From an uncultured Candidatus Actinomarina sp. (GTDB lineage: Bacteria > Actinomycetota > Acidimicrobiia > Actinomarinales > Actinomarinaceae), in the NCBI GenBank assembly GCA_902596545.1, contig CACJUH010000001.1, positions 134,858-198,857 of the forward strand: a stretch of 64,000 nucleotides of DNA, given 5' to 3'. Each line of letters opens with the position of its first letter. Within the stretch, counting starts at the first letter, position 1. Shown here piece after piece: positions 38,863 through 49,472 of this stretch. The notes below the pieces were generated by a model. That model saw only the letters and a program-made list of their open reading frames with translations. It did no database searches and was not told the origin of the DNA. Both the position numbers and the translations under genes were made by a program.

Positions 38863-39657
38863 ATGCAAAGTACAGAAGCTTTACCAAAAAGGAGTTACAT
38901 CCTTTATATTCTTTTTATATTATTAAGTAGTTTGTTAATTCTCATTGATTACTTTTCTAATAAAGAATTGTCTAGTTATTTCCCAAATTCGGTAAATTTT
39001 GAATTTGAAATCGAAAACAGTGATTTTACGTTCATTCAGAGATTTAATACATTATTTGAACAAAGGGCGCAATTAGTAAGTGAGAACATTAGGTTGGAAC
39101 AAGAAGTTCAAGATTTGCGAAGTCTTGAAATTGTGAATAAAGAGTTACAACTTCAACTAGAGTCTTATGAAGCGATTTCAACTGTGTCTAATATTCAAAA
39201 TTTTGAACTTTTATCCAGTGGTTTTATTACAAAAAATTTAAATCTCGAGTATTTAATTTATGGTGGTACCAATCAACAGTTAGAAGTGGGAGATTTGGTT
39301 ATTAATGAAAAAGGTTTTGTAGTTGGATATCTTAGAGAAGTTTTTTATTCCTACTCTATTTTAGAGTCTCCTTACTCTTCAGATTTTAATTTGGAGGTAA
39401 TGGATAAATACAACAATACTTATTTAATTACTTCAAATGGATCTGAAATGTTTATATCTTCTATATTGCTAGATAACTATAAAGAAGATATTGATTTTCT
39501 ATATACCGATATCTCATTTAACCACTCTGGAAAGTTTCCTGTTGTTGATACGAGACTGATAAATTTTGAATACCAAAACAACCAAATAAATGCATCGGTT
39601 AAATTTTTAGATAGCTTTACTTTTAATACAAAGCTTTTTATTCCAAAATTTAAATGA
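38863..39657 (+). CDS. mreC: Rod shape-determining protein MreC
   Basis: N-terminal TM, coiled coil, position between mreB and mreD. Confidence 0.8.
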   Translation: MQSTEALPKRSYILYILFILLSSLLILIDYFSNKELSSYFPNSVNFEFEIENSDFTFIQRFNTLFEQRAQLVSENIRLEQEVQDLRSLEIVNKELQLQLESYEAISTVSNIQNFELLSSGFITKNLNLEYLIYGGTNQQLEVGDLVINEKGFVVGYLREVFYSYSILESPYSSDFNLEVMDKYNNTYLITSNGSEMFISSILLDNYKEDIDFLYTDISFNHSGKFPVVDTRLINFEYQNNQINASVKFLDSFTFNTKLFIPKFK

Positions 39658-40100
39658 CATTTTTTCGAAACATTTTCAGATCAATTTACTTTGTAATTAT
39701 ATTATGTTTTGAAACACTGATAAATTTTTTAATAGGCTTAGATTGGATAGTGATTAGTCCTTTTTTTCTACTGATATATTTTGTTTCGACAAAGAGATTT
39801 GATAATCAAAATATTATTCCTTTAGTAATTTCTGGTTTATCATATGATGTTTTTCTAAGTGAAAACTATTTGGGGGTTTATTCAATATTATTTCTTCTTG
39901 TTGCAATTATTTCTAACTATATTCAAAAGAGATTTCAATCTACTAATTATCAAGAAGTCATATCTTTTACGTTTGGATTTCTAATCTACAATACAATTAA
40001 TTTATCAGAAGCAAATTTTATAAGTTTTTTTATTTCATCTCTTCTAATTAATTATTTAATTTATTTTTTATATCAGAGAACTTTAGGTACTCGTGTTTAG
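39654..40100 (+). CDS. mreD: Rod shape-determining protein MreD-like
   Basis: Small multi-TM protein in mreBCD-mrdA-rodA order. Confidence 0.7.
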   Translation: MTFFRNIFRSIYFVIILCFETLINFLIGLDWIVISPFFLLIYFVSTKRFDNQNIIPLVISGLSYDVFLSENYLGVYSILFLLVAIISNYIQKRFQSTNYQEVISFTFGFLIYNTINLSEANFISFFISSLLINYLIYFLYQRTLGTRV

Positions 40101-41928
40101 CAAATTTAGATTAAACGTAATTTTTTTGATTTTTGCTATTTTTTTGTCGTTAATATTCAGGGAACTTTTTATTCTTCAAATCATAGATAATGATGAAAAT
40201 ACTCAGGATATAGTAAATCAAAATTTTGAAACTTTTTACATTCCCGCACCAAGGGGTGAAATACTAGATCTCAATGGAAATAAACTAGCAGAATCTATCC
40301 TTGAGCCATATTTGTTTCTAAACCAAAAGAAAATAAACGCAGAAAATATAACAATATATAAACAGTTTATTTCTTTTAATTTTAATGATTTAACTAATAC
40401 AGAAATAGATAATTTTTTTAGTTCAAATGAATTATTTGTAGAAATTGCCAACTTAAATGATTATGAAACAGATTTGAGAATAAAAATTCAAGAATATGAA
40501 GCTTTTGAAATTTTTAACCAGCCAAAAAGAGCTTACATTTATAAAGAGTTATTCTCACATGTTATAGGTTACATAGGTAAACCTAATCAAGATGAGCTTA
40601 TTGAGTATTCGAATGCTTTTGGAAACAAAACTGTTGGTAAAAATGGGCTTGAAAGATATTACGAAAATATTCTTAGCGGTAAACCATCTGAAATTACATT
40701 ACAAAATGGAGAAATTGTTGAAATTACACCTGCCGTCCCAGGTAAAGATATTCAAATTACAGTTGATGTTAATGCTCAGGAAGTAGTTAAAGAATCACTT
40801 CAACAGGGAATAATTCTTGCAAACAAATCTTTTGATACAGTCAATTTAATCGAAAGAGGAGCAGTAGTTGTCCAGAAAATAGATACAGGAGAGATAACTG
40901 CAATGGTTTCACTTCCTGATTTTAATCCTAATCAATTTGTTTCGGGAATTTCAGAATTTGAATTTAAAAAACTTAACAGAACTCAAGCGTTTAATAATTT
41001 TGCGATACAAGGACTTTATCCACCTGGATCTGTATTCAAAGTTGTTGCTTATTGGTTAGCAGTTAATGAAGGAATTTTTCCTGAGGATGCATTGAACTCA
41101 GGACAATATGTTAATTGTGAAGGTAGTCTTTCATTTGGTTTTGACGATGGATCTAAGCAAGTCTATCAAGATTGGAAGCCAGAAGGCCATGGCAGAGTTA
41201 ATTTAAGTGAAGCTTTAAAACAATCATGTAATGTTTATTTTTGGGATATTGCCTTAAAAATTTGGAGAACATTTGGAAATACAGATTCCGAAGCCATGTT
41301 ACAAGAATACTCAAAAGAACTAGGTTTTAGTTCTTTATCTAAAATAGATCTACCATTCGAAAAAGAAGGTGTTATTCCTGACAGAGAGTTGTTTGAAGAT
41401 TGGAAAATTTCTAAACCAGAGTTAGTAAGACCAGAGGGATGGTTAGGCGGAGATTTGATGAACCTGATTATAGGACAAGGCGCTATAACTACAACACCCA
41501 TCCAAGTATCCAATGCTTATAGAGCACTTCTTACAGGCATTAAATCAAATCCTTATCTTTTTAATGATGATTCAAATGTAAATGAAGAAAATATAAATAT
41601 AAGTTCTGAATTTATAAACTTTTTATTAGATGACTTAAATTTAGTTACAAATCCTGGCGGTACTGCTTATAGATCTTTTCAAGTAATGGGAGATTTGACT
41701 TATGATATTGGCGGCAAAACAGGTACAGCGCAAAATGCTGGTGATTTAAATAATACTTCTTGGTTTGTAGGTGTTGATTCTATTTCCAATCCTAAATATT
41801 TAATAGTAACAGTGGTTGAAGAAGGGGGGTCAGGAAGTGCTGTAGCAGCACCAGTATCAAGAAGAATAATTCAGTATTTACTTGAAGAAAATTTGACTCC
41901 TGTAGAATTTGGAGAAATTACAGAATGA
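40093..41928 (+). CDS. mrdA: Penicillin-binding protein 2 (MrdA)
   Basis: PRGEILDLNGNKLAE, YPPGSVFKVVAYWLAV (SxxK), SCNVYF, GGKTGTAQN. Confidence 0.93.
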   Translation: MFSKFRLNVIFLIFAIFLSLIFRELFILQIIDNDENTQDIVNQNFETFYIPAPRGEILDLNGNKLAESILEPYLFLNQKKINAENITIYKQFISFNFNDLTNTEIDNFFSSNELFVEIANLNDYETDLRIKIQEYEAFEIFNQPKRAYIYKELFSHVIGYIGKPNQDELIEYSNAFGNKTVGKNGLERYYENILSGKPSEITLQNGEIVEITPAVPGKDIQITVDVNAQEVVKESLQQGIILANKSFDTVNLIERGAVVVQKIDTGEITAMVSLPDFNPNQFVSGISEFEFKKLNRTQAFNNFAIQGLYPPGSVFKVVAYWLAVNEGIFPEDALNSGQYVNCEGSLSFGFDDGSKQVYQDWKPEGHGRVNLSEALKQSCNVYFWDIALKIWRTFGNTDSEAMLQEYSKELGFSSLSKIDLPFEKEGVIPDRELFEDWKISKPELVRPEGWLGGDLMNLIIGQGAITTTPIQVSNAYRALLTGIKSNPYLFNDDSNVNEENINISSEFINFLLDDLNLVTNPGGTAYRSFQVMGDLTYDIGGKTGTAQNAGDLNNTSWFVGVDSISNPKYLIVTVVEEGGSGSAVAAPVSRRIIQYLLEENLTPVEFGEITE

Positions 41929-43001
41929 TTAACAGAAGAATTACAATATTAGGTCCTGAAGGAACAAATGTTTATGTAATTTTTCAGTACTTAATTTTTT
42001 GTGTAATCTCTTGGTTTACTTTGTTCAATATAACAAATGAGATTGGTCTAGACATACAGAATGTGCTGGTTAGACAAATTACATTTACACTTTTAGGACT
42101 TACCGTGTTCTTTTTATTTACATATGTGTCAATAACTAATATTTTTGCACTAAGTAATGTATTGATGATTTCTTCAACTATTTTATTAATTGGAGTTTTG
42201 TTTACTGCGGAATCATTGGGAGCAAGAAGAAGATACGACCTAGGAGTTTTTGATTTTCAGCCATCAGAGTTTACTAAAATTGCATTTGTAATATTTCTTG
42301 CTGCAGTCATTTCTCAAAAAAGGAATAATTTATTGGCCTTAGCTTTAATATTTTCCAATGTTTTATTAGTTTATTCTCAGCCAGATCTCGGAACAACAAT
42401 TATTTTGCTTTCAGTTGTATTAGGGATGTATTTTATATCTGATGTCAAGGTAAAAACTTTATTTGCTTTTTTAATTACGATGTTTTTGTCATTTTTTATA
42501 CTTTTAGAACTTGATTTAGTAAGCTCATTCCAAGTTCAAAGAATTACTGATTTTTATTCAGCAGAAATCCAAGATTTTTCACAAAAACAAAGTCGATTAC
42601 AAATATCCTTAGGAGGTTTTTTAGGCGATAGTCTATCAAATACTGAAAATATTTCTATTTTTGTTCCAGTACAAACTACTGATTTCATATTTTCATCATT
42701 TGCAAAAAGTTATGGTTTTATCGGTTGTATTGTTTTATTATTTTTGTGGATATTTTTTGGTTTTAGAGTTTACTCATTAATTATTACTACAGATTCAGAA
42801 TTTGAAAAGTTTCTACTTGCTGGATTTATGATTTTGCTATATCTACAAATCTTGATAAACATAGCAACTGTTGTTGGCTTAATCCCTTTAACAGGAGATC
42901 CATTCCCACTTTTGAGTCTAGGAGGATCATCAATAATTGCAGTTTCGTCAATTTTTGGAATAATTAATCGAATTTTTATTGAGAATAACCAGGTTATTTA
43001 A
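41925..43001 (+). CDS. rodA: SEDS glycosyltransferase RodA
   Basis: QPSEFTKIAFVIFLA, YSQPDLGTTIILL, PLTGDPFPLLSLGGSSI. Confidence 0.93.
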   Translation: MINRRITILGPEGTNVYVIFQYLIFCVISWFTLFNITNEIGLDIQNVLVRQITFTLLGLTVFFLFTYVSITNIFALSNVLMISSTILLIGVLFTAESLGARRRYDLGVFDFQPSEFTKIAFVIFLAAVISQKRNNLLALALIFSNVLLVYSQPDLGTTIILLSVVLGMYFISDVKVKTLFAFLITMFLSFFILLELDLVSSFQVQRITDFYSAEIQDFSQKQSRLQISLGGFLGDSLSNTENISIFVPVQTTDFIFSSFAKSYGFIGCIVLLFLWIFFGFRVYSLIITTDSEFEKFLLAGFMILLYLQILINIATVVGLIPLTGDPFPLLSLGGSSIIAVSSIFGIINRIFIENNQVI

Positions 43002-43056
43002 TTTTTTAAACACACTAGTCTTTCATATATGAAAGTTTTTAATAATAATTGTCTTC

Positions 43057-44535
43057 ATGGAGGTTTTAATGTTTGGTATTTTCAAAAAATCGAAAATAGT
43101 AAGAAAAAGTGATAATTTAAACGATACAACAACTAAATGGTTTAATGGTCAAAAAGTAAAAATTAAATCTGGTACAAGTGGACCAAGCACTCGTAGAAAT
43201 CAGACAAGAAGACCAAAAAACCCAACATGGTTTAGAGAAACACCTTTACCTGTCCCATCTGTTGAAAAAAAACAAATGTTGATAAGTTCTTCTAATGGTG
43301 TTTCTAAAGTTGCAATTTTAGAAGGCCCTACTTTAGTGCAATATTATTCATCAGAAAATACTGGAAAATCAAAAGTTGGAAATATTTATCTTGGAAAAGT
43401 TAAAAATGTTCTACCTGGTATGGAAGCAGCTTTTGTTTCATTTGGTGAAGAAAAAAATGGTGTTTTATATGTTGCAGATATTGAAGGTTCAACTAAAAAT
43501 TCTAAAATCGAAAATCTTTTAAAAGCAGATCAAGAAATTTTAGTTCAGGTTGTAAAAGATGCAATGGGTGAAAAAGGCGCGCGATTAACAGGACAAATTT
43601 CATTACCCGGAAGATATTTAGTTTTAATCCCTAACTCCAAAACAAAAGGAATTTCACGAAGGCTTGCAGACAACGAAAGAGAGCGGTTAGACAAAATCAT
43701 TAGAAAAATAAAGCCAAATAATTTTGGAGTGATTGTTCGAACAGCTGCAGAAGGGGTCAGTGAAGAGTCTCTCAAAGTTGATATAGAAAAATTAGTTGAA
43801 GAATGGAAAACAGTAAGTAATTATCAAAGTGGTGATGCACCTAAACTAATACATAAAGAACCCGATGTATCAATAAAAGTAATTCGTGAACATTTAAATT
43901 CCACATTTAAAAAAGTACTTATTGATAAAAAATCACAACATGATCAAGTTAAAGAATATGTTAAATTAACTTCACCTGAAATTTTAGATATTGTTGACCA
44001 TTATGATGACCAACTTGGATTATTTGAAAGATATCATATTGAAGATCAAATAAAAAAAGCTTTAGACAGAAAAGTTTGGTTGCCTTCAGGTGGTCATTTA
44101 ATTATTGATAGAACAGAAGCATTAACGGTTATTGATGTTAATACTGGAAAATTTGTTGGCAAGAACAGTCTAGAAGAGACTGTTTATGAAAATAATTTAG
44201 AAGCAGCAGAAGAAATCGCTAGGCAATTAAGGTTAAGAGACATTGGTGGAATCATTGTTATTGATTTTATAGATATGGAATCTCAGAAAAAACAACAAAA
44301 TCTATTAAATAAATTTAAACAAGAGCTTGCCAAGGATAAAACAAGAACACAAGTTTTTGATATATCCAGATTAGGTTTAGTTGAAATGACCAGGAAAAAT
44401 GTAGCAGCTGGTTTAATAGAAAGCTTTTCAGATGAGTGCGAAAAATGCAACGGTAGAGGGCTTATTATCAATGATATTTTTTCTAACAAAACTATAGATG
44501 AAGGTTTGCTTGAGTCAGAAGCTGTAGTAGAGTAA
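43057..44535 (+). CDS. rne: Ribonuclease E/G family protein
   Basis: IYLGKVKNVLPGMEAAFVSFGEEKNGVLYVAD (S1), LTVIDVNTGKFVG, DIGGIIVIDFIDM, CEKCNGRG. Confidence 0.92.
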   Translation: MEVLMFGIFKKSKIVRKSDNLNDTTTKWFNGQKVKIKSGTSGPSTRRNQTRRPKNPTWFRETPLPVPSVEKKQMLISSSNGVSKVAILEGPTLVQYYSSENTGKSKVGNIYLGKVKNVLPGMEAAFVSFGEEKNGVLYVADIEGSTKNSKIENLLKADQEILVQVVKDAMGEKGARLTGQISLPGRYLVLIPNSKTKGISRRLADNERERLDKIIRKIKPNNFGVIVRTAAEGVSEESLKVDIEKLVEEWKTVSNYQSGDAPKLIHKEPDVSIKVIREHLNSTFKKVLIDKKSQHDQVKEYVKLTSPEILDIVDHYDDQLGLFERYHIEDQIKKALDRKVWLPSGGHLIIDRTEALTVIDVNTGKFVGKNSLEETVYENNLEAAEEIARQLRLRDIGGIIVIDFIDMESQKKQQNLLNKFKQELAKDKTRTQVFDISRLGLVEMTRKNVAAGLIESFSDECEKCNGRGLIINDIFSNKTIDEGLLESEAVVE

Positions 44536-44542
44536 TTGAGTT

Positions 44543-44869
44543 ATGAGTAAATACGCTGTAGTCAAAATTGGTGCTTTACAAGAAAAAGTTTCCATTGGAG
44601 ACGAGTTAGTTGTTTCATCAAGCTTTTCAGAAACAACTTTAATTCCAATATTAGTTAGTCCAAAAAAAGGACAAATTGTTTCTGATTCTAAAGAGCTTGG
44701 TAAATTTAAAGTAGAAATAGCACATATTGGCGATGCAAAGTCTAAAAAAATAAATATTTTTCAATATAAAAACAAAACTGGTAACAGAAGAAGAATGGGC
44801 TATAGAGAAGACAATAAAATTATTCAAATAAAAAATATTGTAGGCCTAGAGGGTAGCGAGGAGGAATAA
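44543..44869 (+). CDS. rplU: 50S ribosomal protein L21
   Basis: [21 protein letters not shown]...[27 protein letters not shown], upstream of L27. Confidence 0.93.
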   Translation: MSKYAVVKIGALQEKVSIGDELVVSSSFSETTLIPILVSPKKGQIVSDSKELGKFKVEIAHIGDAKSKKINIFQYKNKTGNRRRMGYREDNKIIQIKNIVGLEGSEEE

Positions 44870-45120
44870 TGTCAAAGACAAAAGCCGGAGGTTCAACAAG
44901 AAACGGTAGAGACTCAGAGTCAAAACGACTTGGGACTAAAGTTTTTGATGGTGAAAAAATTTCTGCTGGTTCCATAATGGTTCGTCAAAGAGGGACAAAA
45001 ATACATCCTGGTGAAAATGTATCTAAAGGCGGAGATGATACTTTATTTGCAAAAACAGATGGTGTTGTAAAATTTTCTACTAGAAATGGCCGTAAATTAG
45101 TCAATGTAATCCCACAATGA
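44869..45120 (+). CDS. rpmA: 50S ribosomal protein L27
   Basis: [44 protein letters not shown]. Confidence 0.97.
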   Translation: MSKTKAGGSTRNGRDSESKRLGTKVFDGEKISAGSIMVRQRGTKIHPGENVSKGGDDTLFAKTDGVVKFSTRNGRKLVNVIPQ

Positions 45121-45124
45121 ACTC

Positions 45125-46324
45125 ATGTTCGTTGACGAAATTAAACTATCAGTTCATTCTGGAGCTGGCGGCTCGGGCTCAGTAAGTTTTAAGAAAACAT
45201 CATCAAAGTCTTCTCCTTCTGGTGGATCTGGCGGATATGGTGGAAGTGTAATTATCACTGTAAATGAAGAATTGAATGATTTATCACATATAATTTCTAA
45301 TAGTTCTCTTAAAGCAGAAAATGGAACTGATGGGAATAAAAATTTTCAAAATGGTAAAAAGGGTAAAGATTTAATAATTGAGGTACCAAAAGGTACAAAA
45401 ATAAAAGTAGATAACGAAGTTTATGCTGATCTTCATGAAAATAAATCATCTTTCATTGTTTTAGAAGGATCAAAAGCAGGTAGAGGTAATTATGATTTAA
45501 TTTCAAAAAGAGTTCCAAATCCTCAGTTTTGCGAACATGGTGAAAAACGAAATAAAATTGAAATTAAATTAACTTATTCAATCTATTCAGATCTTGTTAT
45601 TGTTGGCTTACCCAATGCAGGAAAAAGTACGTTAATAACTAAATTAACAAATTCAAAGGCCCAAATTGCAGATTATGAATTTACAACAACATCTCCTAAT
45701 TTGGGTATATTAAACAATTCAGATCTTCAATTAAAAATATGTGATCTACCTGGCCTGATAAAAGGTGCTTCAGATGGCGTTGGCATGGGAGAGAGAATTC
45801 TTAGACACATTAGAAATACAAAACTAATCGTTTATTTATTAGACCCATTGAATCAAAGCTATAGTTTAGATGATCAAGTTAATTTGTTAGAAAAAGAGAT
45901 AATTGAATACGACCAAAATTTTTCTGAAATCCCAACAATTAAAGTGGTAAATAAGTTAGATAAATCTGAAATAAGCATTAATGACTCTATAAATATTTCA
46001 GCCCAAACTGGTTTAAATATTGAAATGTTAATTCAAAATATAGTTGAAATTTTTGAATCTGACAAGAGGAGGCTTTACGGAGACTTTCAAAAGATTACCT
46101 TGCAGAAAGATGATCTAATAATTAATCAAGATCAAGGAAAATTTATATGTACTGGAAGATTTGTTGAATCTATAATTGGGTTATCCGGAAACAAAGATGA
46201 AGTAAATAATGAAATATTTTACAGATATGAAAATTCATATCTGCCAAATAAACTTGAAGAACTCGGAGTTGTTGATGGAGATACAATTATGTTAGGAAAC
46301 CTAGAATTTGAATATAAAAAATAA
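45125..46324 (+). CDS. obg: GTPase Obg
   Basis: FVDEIKLSVHSGAGGSGSVSFK, VGLPNAGKSTLIT, DLPGLIKGASDGVGMG. Confidence 0.95.
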   Translation: MFVDEIKLSVHSGAGGSGSVSFKKTSSKSSPSGGSGGYGGSVIITVNEELNDLSHIISNSSLKAENGTDGNKNFQNGKKGKDLIIEVPKGTKIKVDNEVYADLHENKSSFIVLEGSKAGRGNYDLISKRVPNPQFCEHGEKRNKIEIKLTYSIYSDLVIVGLPNAGKSTLITKLTNSKAQIADYEFTTTSPNLGILNNSDLQLKICDLPGLIKGASDGVGMGERILRHIRNTKLIVYLLDPLNQSYSLDDQVNLLEKEIIEYDQNFSEIPTIKVVNKLDKSEISINDSINISAQTGLNIEMLIQNIVEIFESDKRRLYGDFQKITLQKDDLIINQDQGKFICTGRFVESIIGLSGNKDEVNNEIFYRYENSYLPNKLEELGVVDGDTIMLGNLEFEYKK

Positions 46325-47354
46325 AAAAACAATTGTAATAAAGATTGGAACTACATCTTTAATAGATGAAGGTAGATTAAGTCAAACACTTCTTCATTCG
46401 CTTGCAGAAAATATTAAACAGCACCAAAACACTCACAATTTTGTCATTGTTACATCTGGTGCAGTAAGTCTTGGTGGTATGGAGTTAAATTATAAAACAA
46501 GACCAAAGTCAATGAAAAAATTACAAGTTGCTTCAGCAGTAGGTCAAATTCAATTAATTAATGAATACAAAAAAGTATTTAATGAAAACGATTTACAAAT
46601 TGCTCAAGTATTGATAACTAAAAACCTTATTGATGATAGAGAACAATTTGTTAATACTACTCAGGCGCTGAATGAACTTTTAGCTCAAAATATAATTCCT
46701 GTAATTAATGAAAACGACGTTGTTGCAACTGAGGAATTAAAGTTTGGAGACAACGATAGATTATCAGCAATTGTTTCGATAATTGTGAATGCATCTAAGT
46801 TGATACTTGTAACTAACAAACAAGGTTTATATAACTTCAATCCAGATAAAAATTCAGATGCAAAAATGATTGAATTTATACAATTTAATTCATCACAATT
46901 GAACGATTTAATTCCAATCTCTAGCCATGGTGAAGGCGAGGGAGGATTTTCAACAAAGATAATGGCAGCACAAATTGCAGGTTTCTCTGGAATTCAAACT
47001 CAAATAATTAGTTGGTCTGAGCAAAATTTTGTAGACGCTATAGAAGGTAAACAAGTCGGAACTTTAATACTTGAATCTGATAAAAAAATTAGACTCAGAA
47101 AATTATGGATAGCTTATGGAATGCAATCAACTTCAAAAATAGAAATTGACACTGGGGCATTTGATGCAATAAAAAAGAACGCATCACTTTTATGCAATGG
47201 GGTAGTAAAAATAAATGAAGATTTCAATATTGGCGATGGAATTGATGTTGTTTTAAATGATATAAATGTAGCAAAAGGAATTGCCAAAATTTCATCTAAC
47301 GAAATTTCAGACAATATTGTATTAATTCATATAGATGATTTAATTATTTTGTAA
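46308..47354 (+). CDS. proB: Glutamate 5-kinase
   Basis: VIKIGTTSLIDEG, VTSGAVSLGG, NENDVVATEELKFGDNDRLSA, C-terminal PUA-like domain; TTG start. Confidence 0.94.
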   Translation: MNIKNKKTIVIKIGTTSLIDEGRLSQTLLHSLAENIKQHQNTHNFVIVTSGAVSLGGMELNYKTRPKSMKKLQVASAVGQIQLINEYKKVFNENDLQIAQVLITKNLIDDREQFVNTTQALNELLAQNIIPVINENDVVATEELKFGDNDRLSAIVSIIVNASKLILVTNKQGLYNFNPDKNSDAKMIEFIQFNSSQLNDLIPISSHGEGEGGFSTKIMAAQIAGFSGIQTQIISWSEQNFVDAIEGKQVGTLILESDKKIRLRKLWIAYGMQSTSKIEIDTGAFDAIKKNASLLCNGVVKINEDFNIGDGIDVVLNDINVAKGIAKISSNEISDNIVLIHIDDLIIL

Positions 47355-47394
47355 AAATATTTTACTAATAAGATTTCTTAATTAACCTTTAGAT

Positions 47395-48636
47395 ATGTTA
47401 AATGAAATAGGAATCAAAGCACAAAAAGCTTCATTGCAAATTGCAAGGCTTGATACCGAATTAAAGAATAAAATTCTTCTTGATATGTCTGAAGAATTGT
47501 TAAACAATCAAGAAAATATACTTAAAGCTAATTTATTAGACATTGAAAACTCTAAAGACTTAAAATTATCAACTGCACTTACTGACAGACTCACTCTTAA
47601 CGAAGAAAGAATTGTTGGTATGTCAAACGGACTAAAAAAAATTATACCTTTAAATGATCCTGTTGGAGAAGTTACAAGTAGTTGGACTACGGATGATGGA
47701 TTATTAATTAATAAAGTTAGATCTTCCTTTGGTGTAATTGGAGTAATTTATGAAGCAAGACCAAATGTTACAAGTGATGTATCAGGCTTATGTTTAAAAT
47801 CAGGGAATGCAGTAATTCTTAGAGGGTCAAGCTATTGTCTTGATTCAAATAAAGTAATTCTCCAGACACTTCAAAATGCATTGAGGAAAAATCAAGTTGA
47901 CGAAAATGCAATCCAAATTATTGATAGTAAAGACCGAGTAGACACAATTAAATTTATGCAAATGACTGAATATATAGATCTAATTGTTCCTAGAGGTGGC
48001 AAAGGATTAATTCAGACTTTAGTTGAAAATGCAAAAGTACCATTTATTTTAGACGGAGATGGAAACGTCCACTTATATATCCATTCTGATGCAAAAAAAG
48101 ACAATATTATTGATATTGTTATTAATTCTAAAGTTCAAAGACCAGGGGTTTGCAATGCATTAGAAACGTTATTAATTAACGCAGAGGTGTATAAAGAAAT
48201 GGGTGAAGAAATTGTTAACTCTCTACTTAAAGAGGATGTAGAGCTATATGTTGATCCAATAATCAAAAAAGACTTTCAAGCACTTACAATTGCAACTGAT
48301 GAACACTTTGAAACAGAATTTCATGATTTGAAGCTAGCAATCAAAGTAGTAAACAATATTGAAGAAGCAATAAGCCATATAAACGAATTTTCTTCAGGTC
48401 ACACGGAAGCAATTTTGACTGAATCAACAGAAGCTGCTGACTTATTTACAAGTTCAATTGATTCTTCCGTGTTGTTCGTTAATAGTTCAACAAGATTTAC
48501 TGATGGTGAAATGTTTGGGTTTGGTGCTGAGATAGGAATTAGTACTCAAAAATTGCATGTAAGAGGACCTATGGGATTAGAAGCACTAACTTCTGAAAAG
48601 TATGTAGTTAAAGGAAATGGACAAATTAGAAAATGA
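47395..48636 (+). CDS. proA: Gamma-glutamyl phosphate reductase
   Basis: GVIGVIYEARPNVTSDVSGLCLKSGNAVILRG, VCNALETLLI, FGFGAEIGISTQKLHVRGPMG. Confidence 0.96.
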   Translation: MLNEIGIKAQKASLQIARLDTELKNKILLDMSEELLNNQENILKANLLDIENSKDLKLSTALTDRLTLNEERIVGMSNGLKKIIPLNDPVGEVTSSWTTDDGLLINKVRSSFGVIGVIYEARPNVTSDVSGLCLKSGNAVILRGSSYCLDSNKVILQTLQNALRKNQVDENAIQIIDSKDRVDTIKFMQMTEYIDLIVPRGGKGLIQTLVENAKVPFILDGDGNVHLYIHSDAKKDNIIDIVINSKVQRPGVCNALETLLINAEVYKEMGEEIVNSLLKEDVELYVDPIIKKDFQALTIATDEHFETEFHDLKLAIKVVNNIEEAISHINEFSSGHTEAILTESTEAADLFTSSIDSSVLFVNSSTRFTDGEMFGFGAEIGISTQKLHVRGPMGLEALTSEKYVVKGNGQIRK

Positions 48637-49472
48637 ATGATAAAAAATTGCAGATGAAAGATTTCGAGAAAAATAATTATTTTGCAACCCAAGAATTGGT
48701 CGATGTTGTAAATGCTGCATTATTTTTAGACAAACCTCTTTTAATTGAGGGTCCAGCTGGTACAGGAAAGACTTATCTTGCTAAGTCGTTATCAAATATG
48801 TTAAGTAAAGAGCTTATCAGACTTCAATGTCATGAGGGTATTGATGAGGATAAAGCAATTTATGAATGGGATTATAAAAAACAATTATTATCTATACAAA
48901 ATGACAAAAATGAAAAAGACTTATTTACTGATGAGTATCTAATAGAACGACCAATTTTAAAATCATTGAAAACATCAGACTCATTATTTCTTGTTGATGA
49001 GATAGATAGATCAGATGAAGAATTTGAGGCACTTCTCTTGGAAGTGTTGGCAGAAAAACAAGTAACTATACCTGAGATAGGAACAGTTGCTGGCGAAGGT
49101 AATAATTTTACAATCCTTACTTCAAATGCCACAAGAGATCTTTCAGAGGCACTCAGAAGAAGATGCATTTACTTTTTCCTTGATTATCCTTCCATTGAAA
49201 TTGAAACAAAAGTAATACTCAGTAATGTTGAGAGCATATCAGAGGAAAAAGCCAAAAAATATTCTCTTTTTAGTTCTTTTATAAGAAAACTAAATTTAAA
49301 TAAACCTCCTTCCTTGATTGAAACTGTTGAATGGGTTAAATACAACCATGAGAACAATCATGAAGATCTTGATTCCAACATTGGTATCCTTATAAAAGAT
49401 ATAGATGATCAAAAGCTCTATAGAGAAAAATTAAAAGAGAATAATGATTTTAAAAACGGATCAGTTACTTAA
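48633..49472 (+). CDS. MoxR-type AAA+ ATPase
   Basis: LLIEGPAGTGKTYLAKSL, FLVDEIDRSDEEFEALLLEVL, TSNATRDLSEALRRRC. Confidence 0.9.
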   Translation: MNDKKLQMKDFEKNNYFATQELVDVVNAALFLDKPLLIEGPAGTGKTYLAKSLSNMLSKELIRLQCHEGIDEDKAIYEWDYKKQLLSIQNDKNEKDLFTDEYLIERPILKSLKTSDSLFLVDEIDRSDEEFEALLLEVLAEKQVTIPEIGTVAGEGNNFTILTSNATRDLSEALRRRCIYFFLDYPSIEIETKVILSNVESISEEKAKKYSLFSSFIRKLNLNKPPSLIETVEWVKYNHENNHEDLDSNIGILIKDIDDQKLYREKLKENNDFKNGSVT

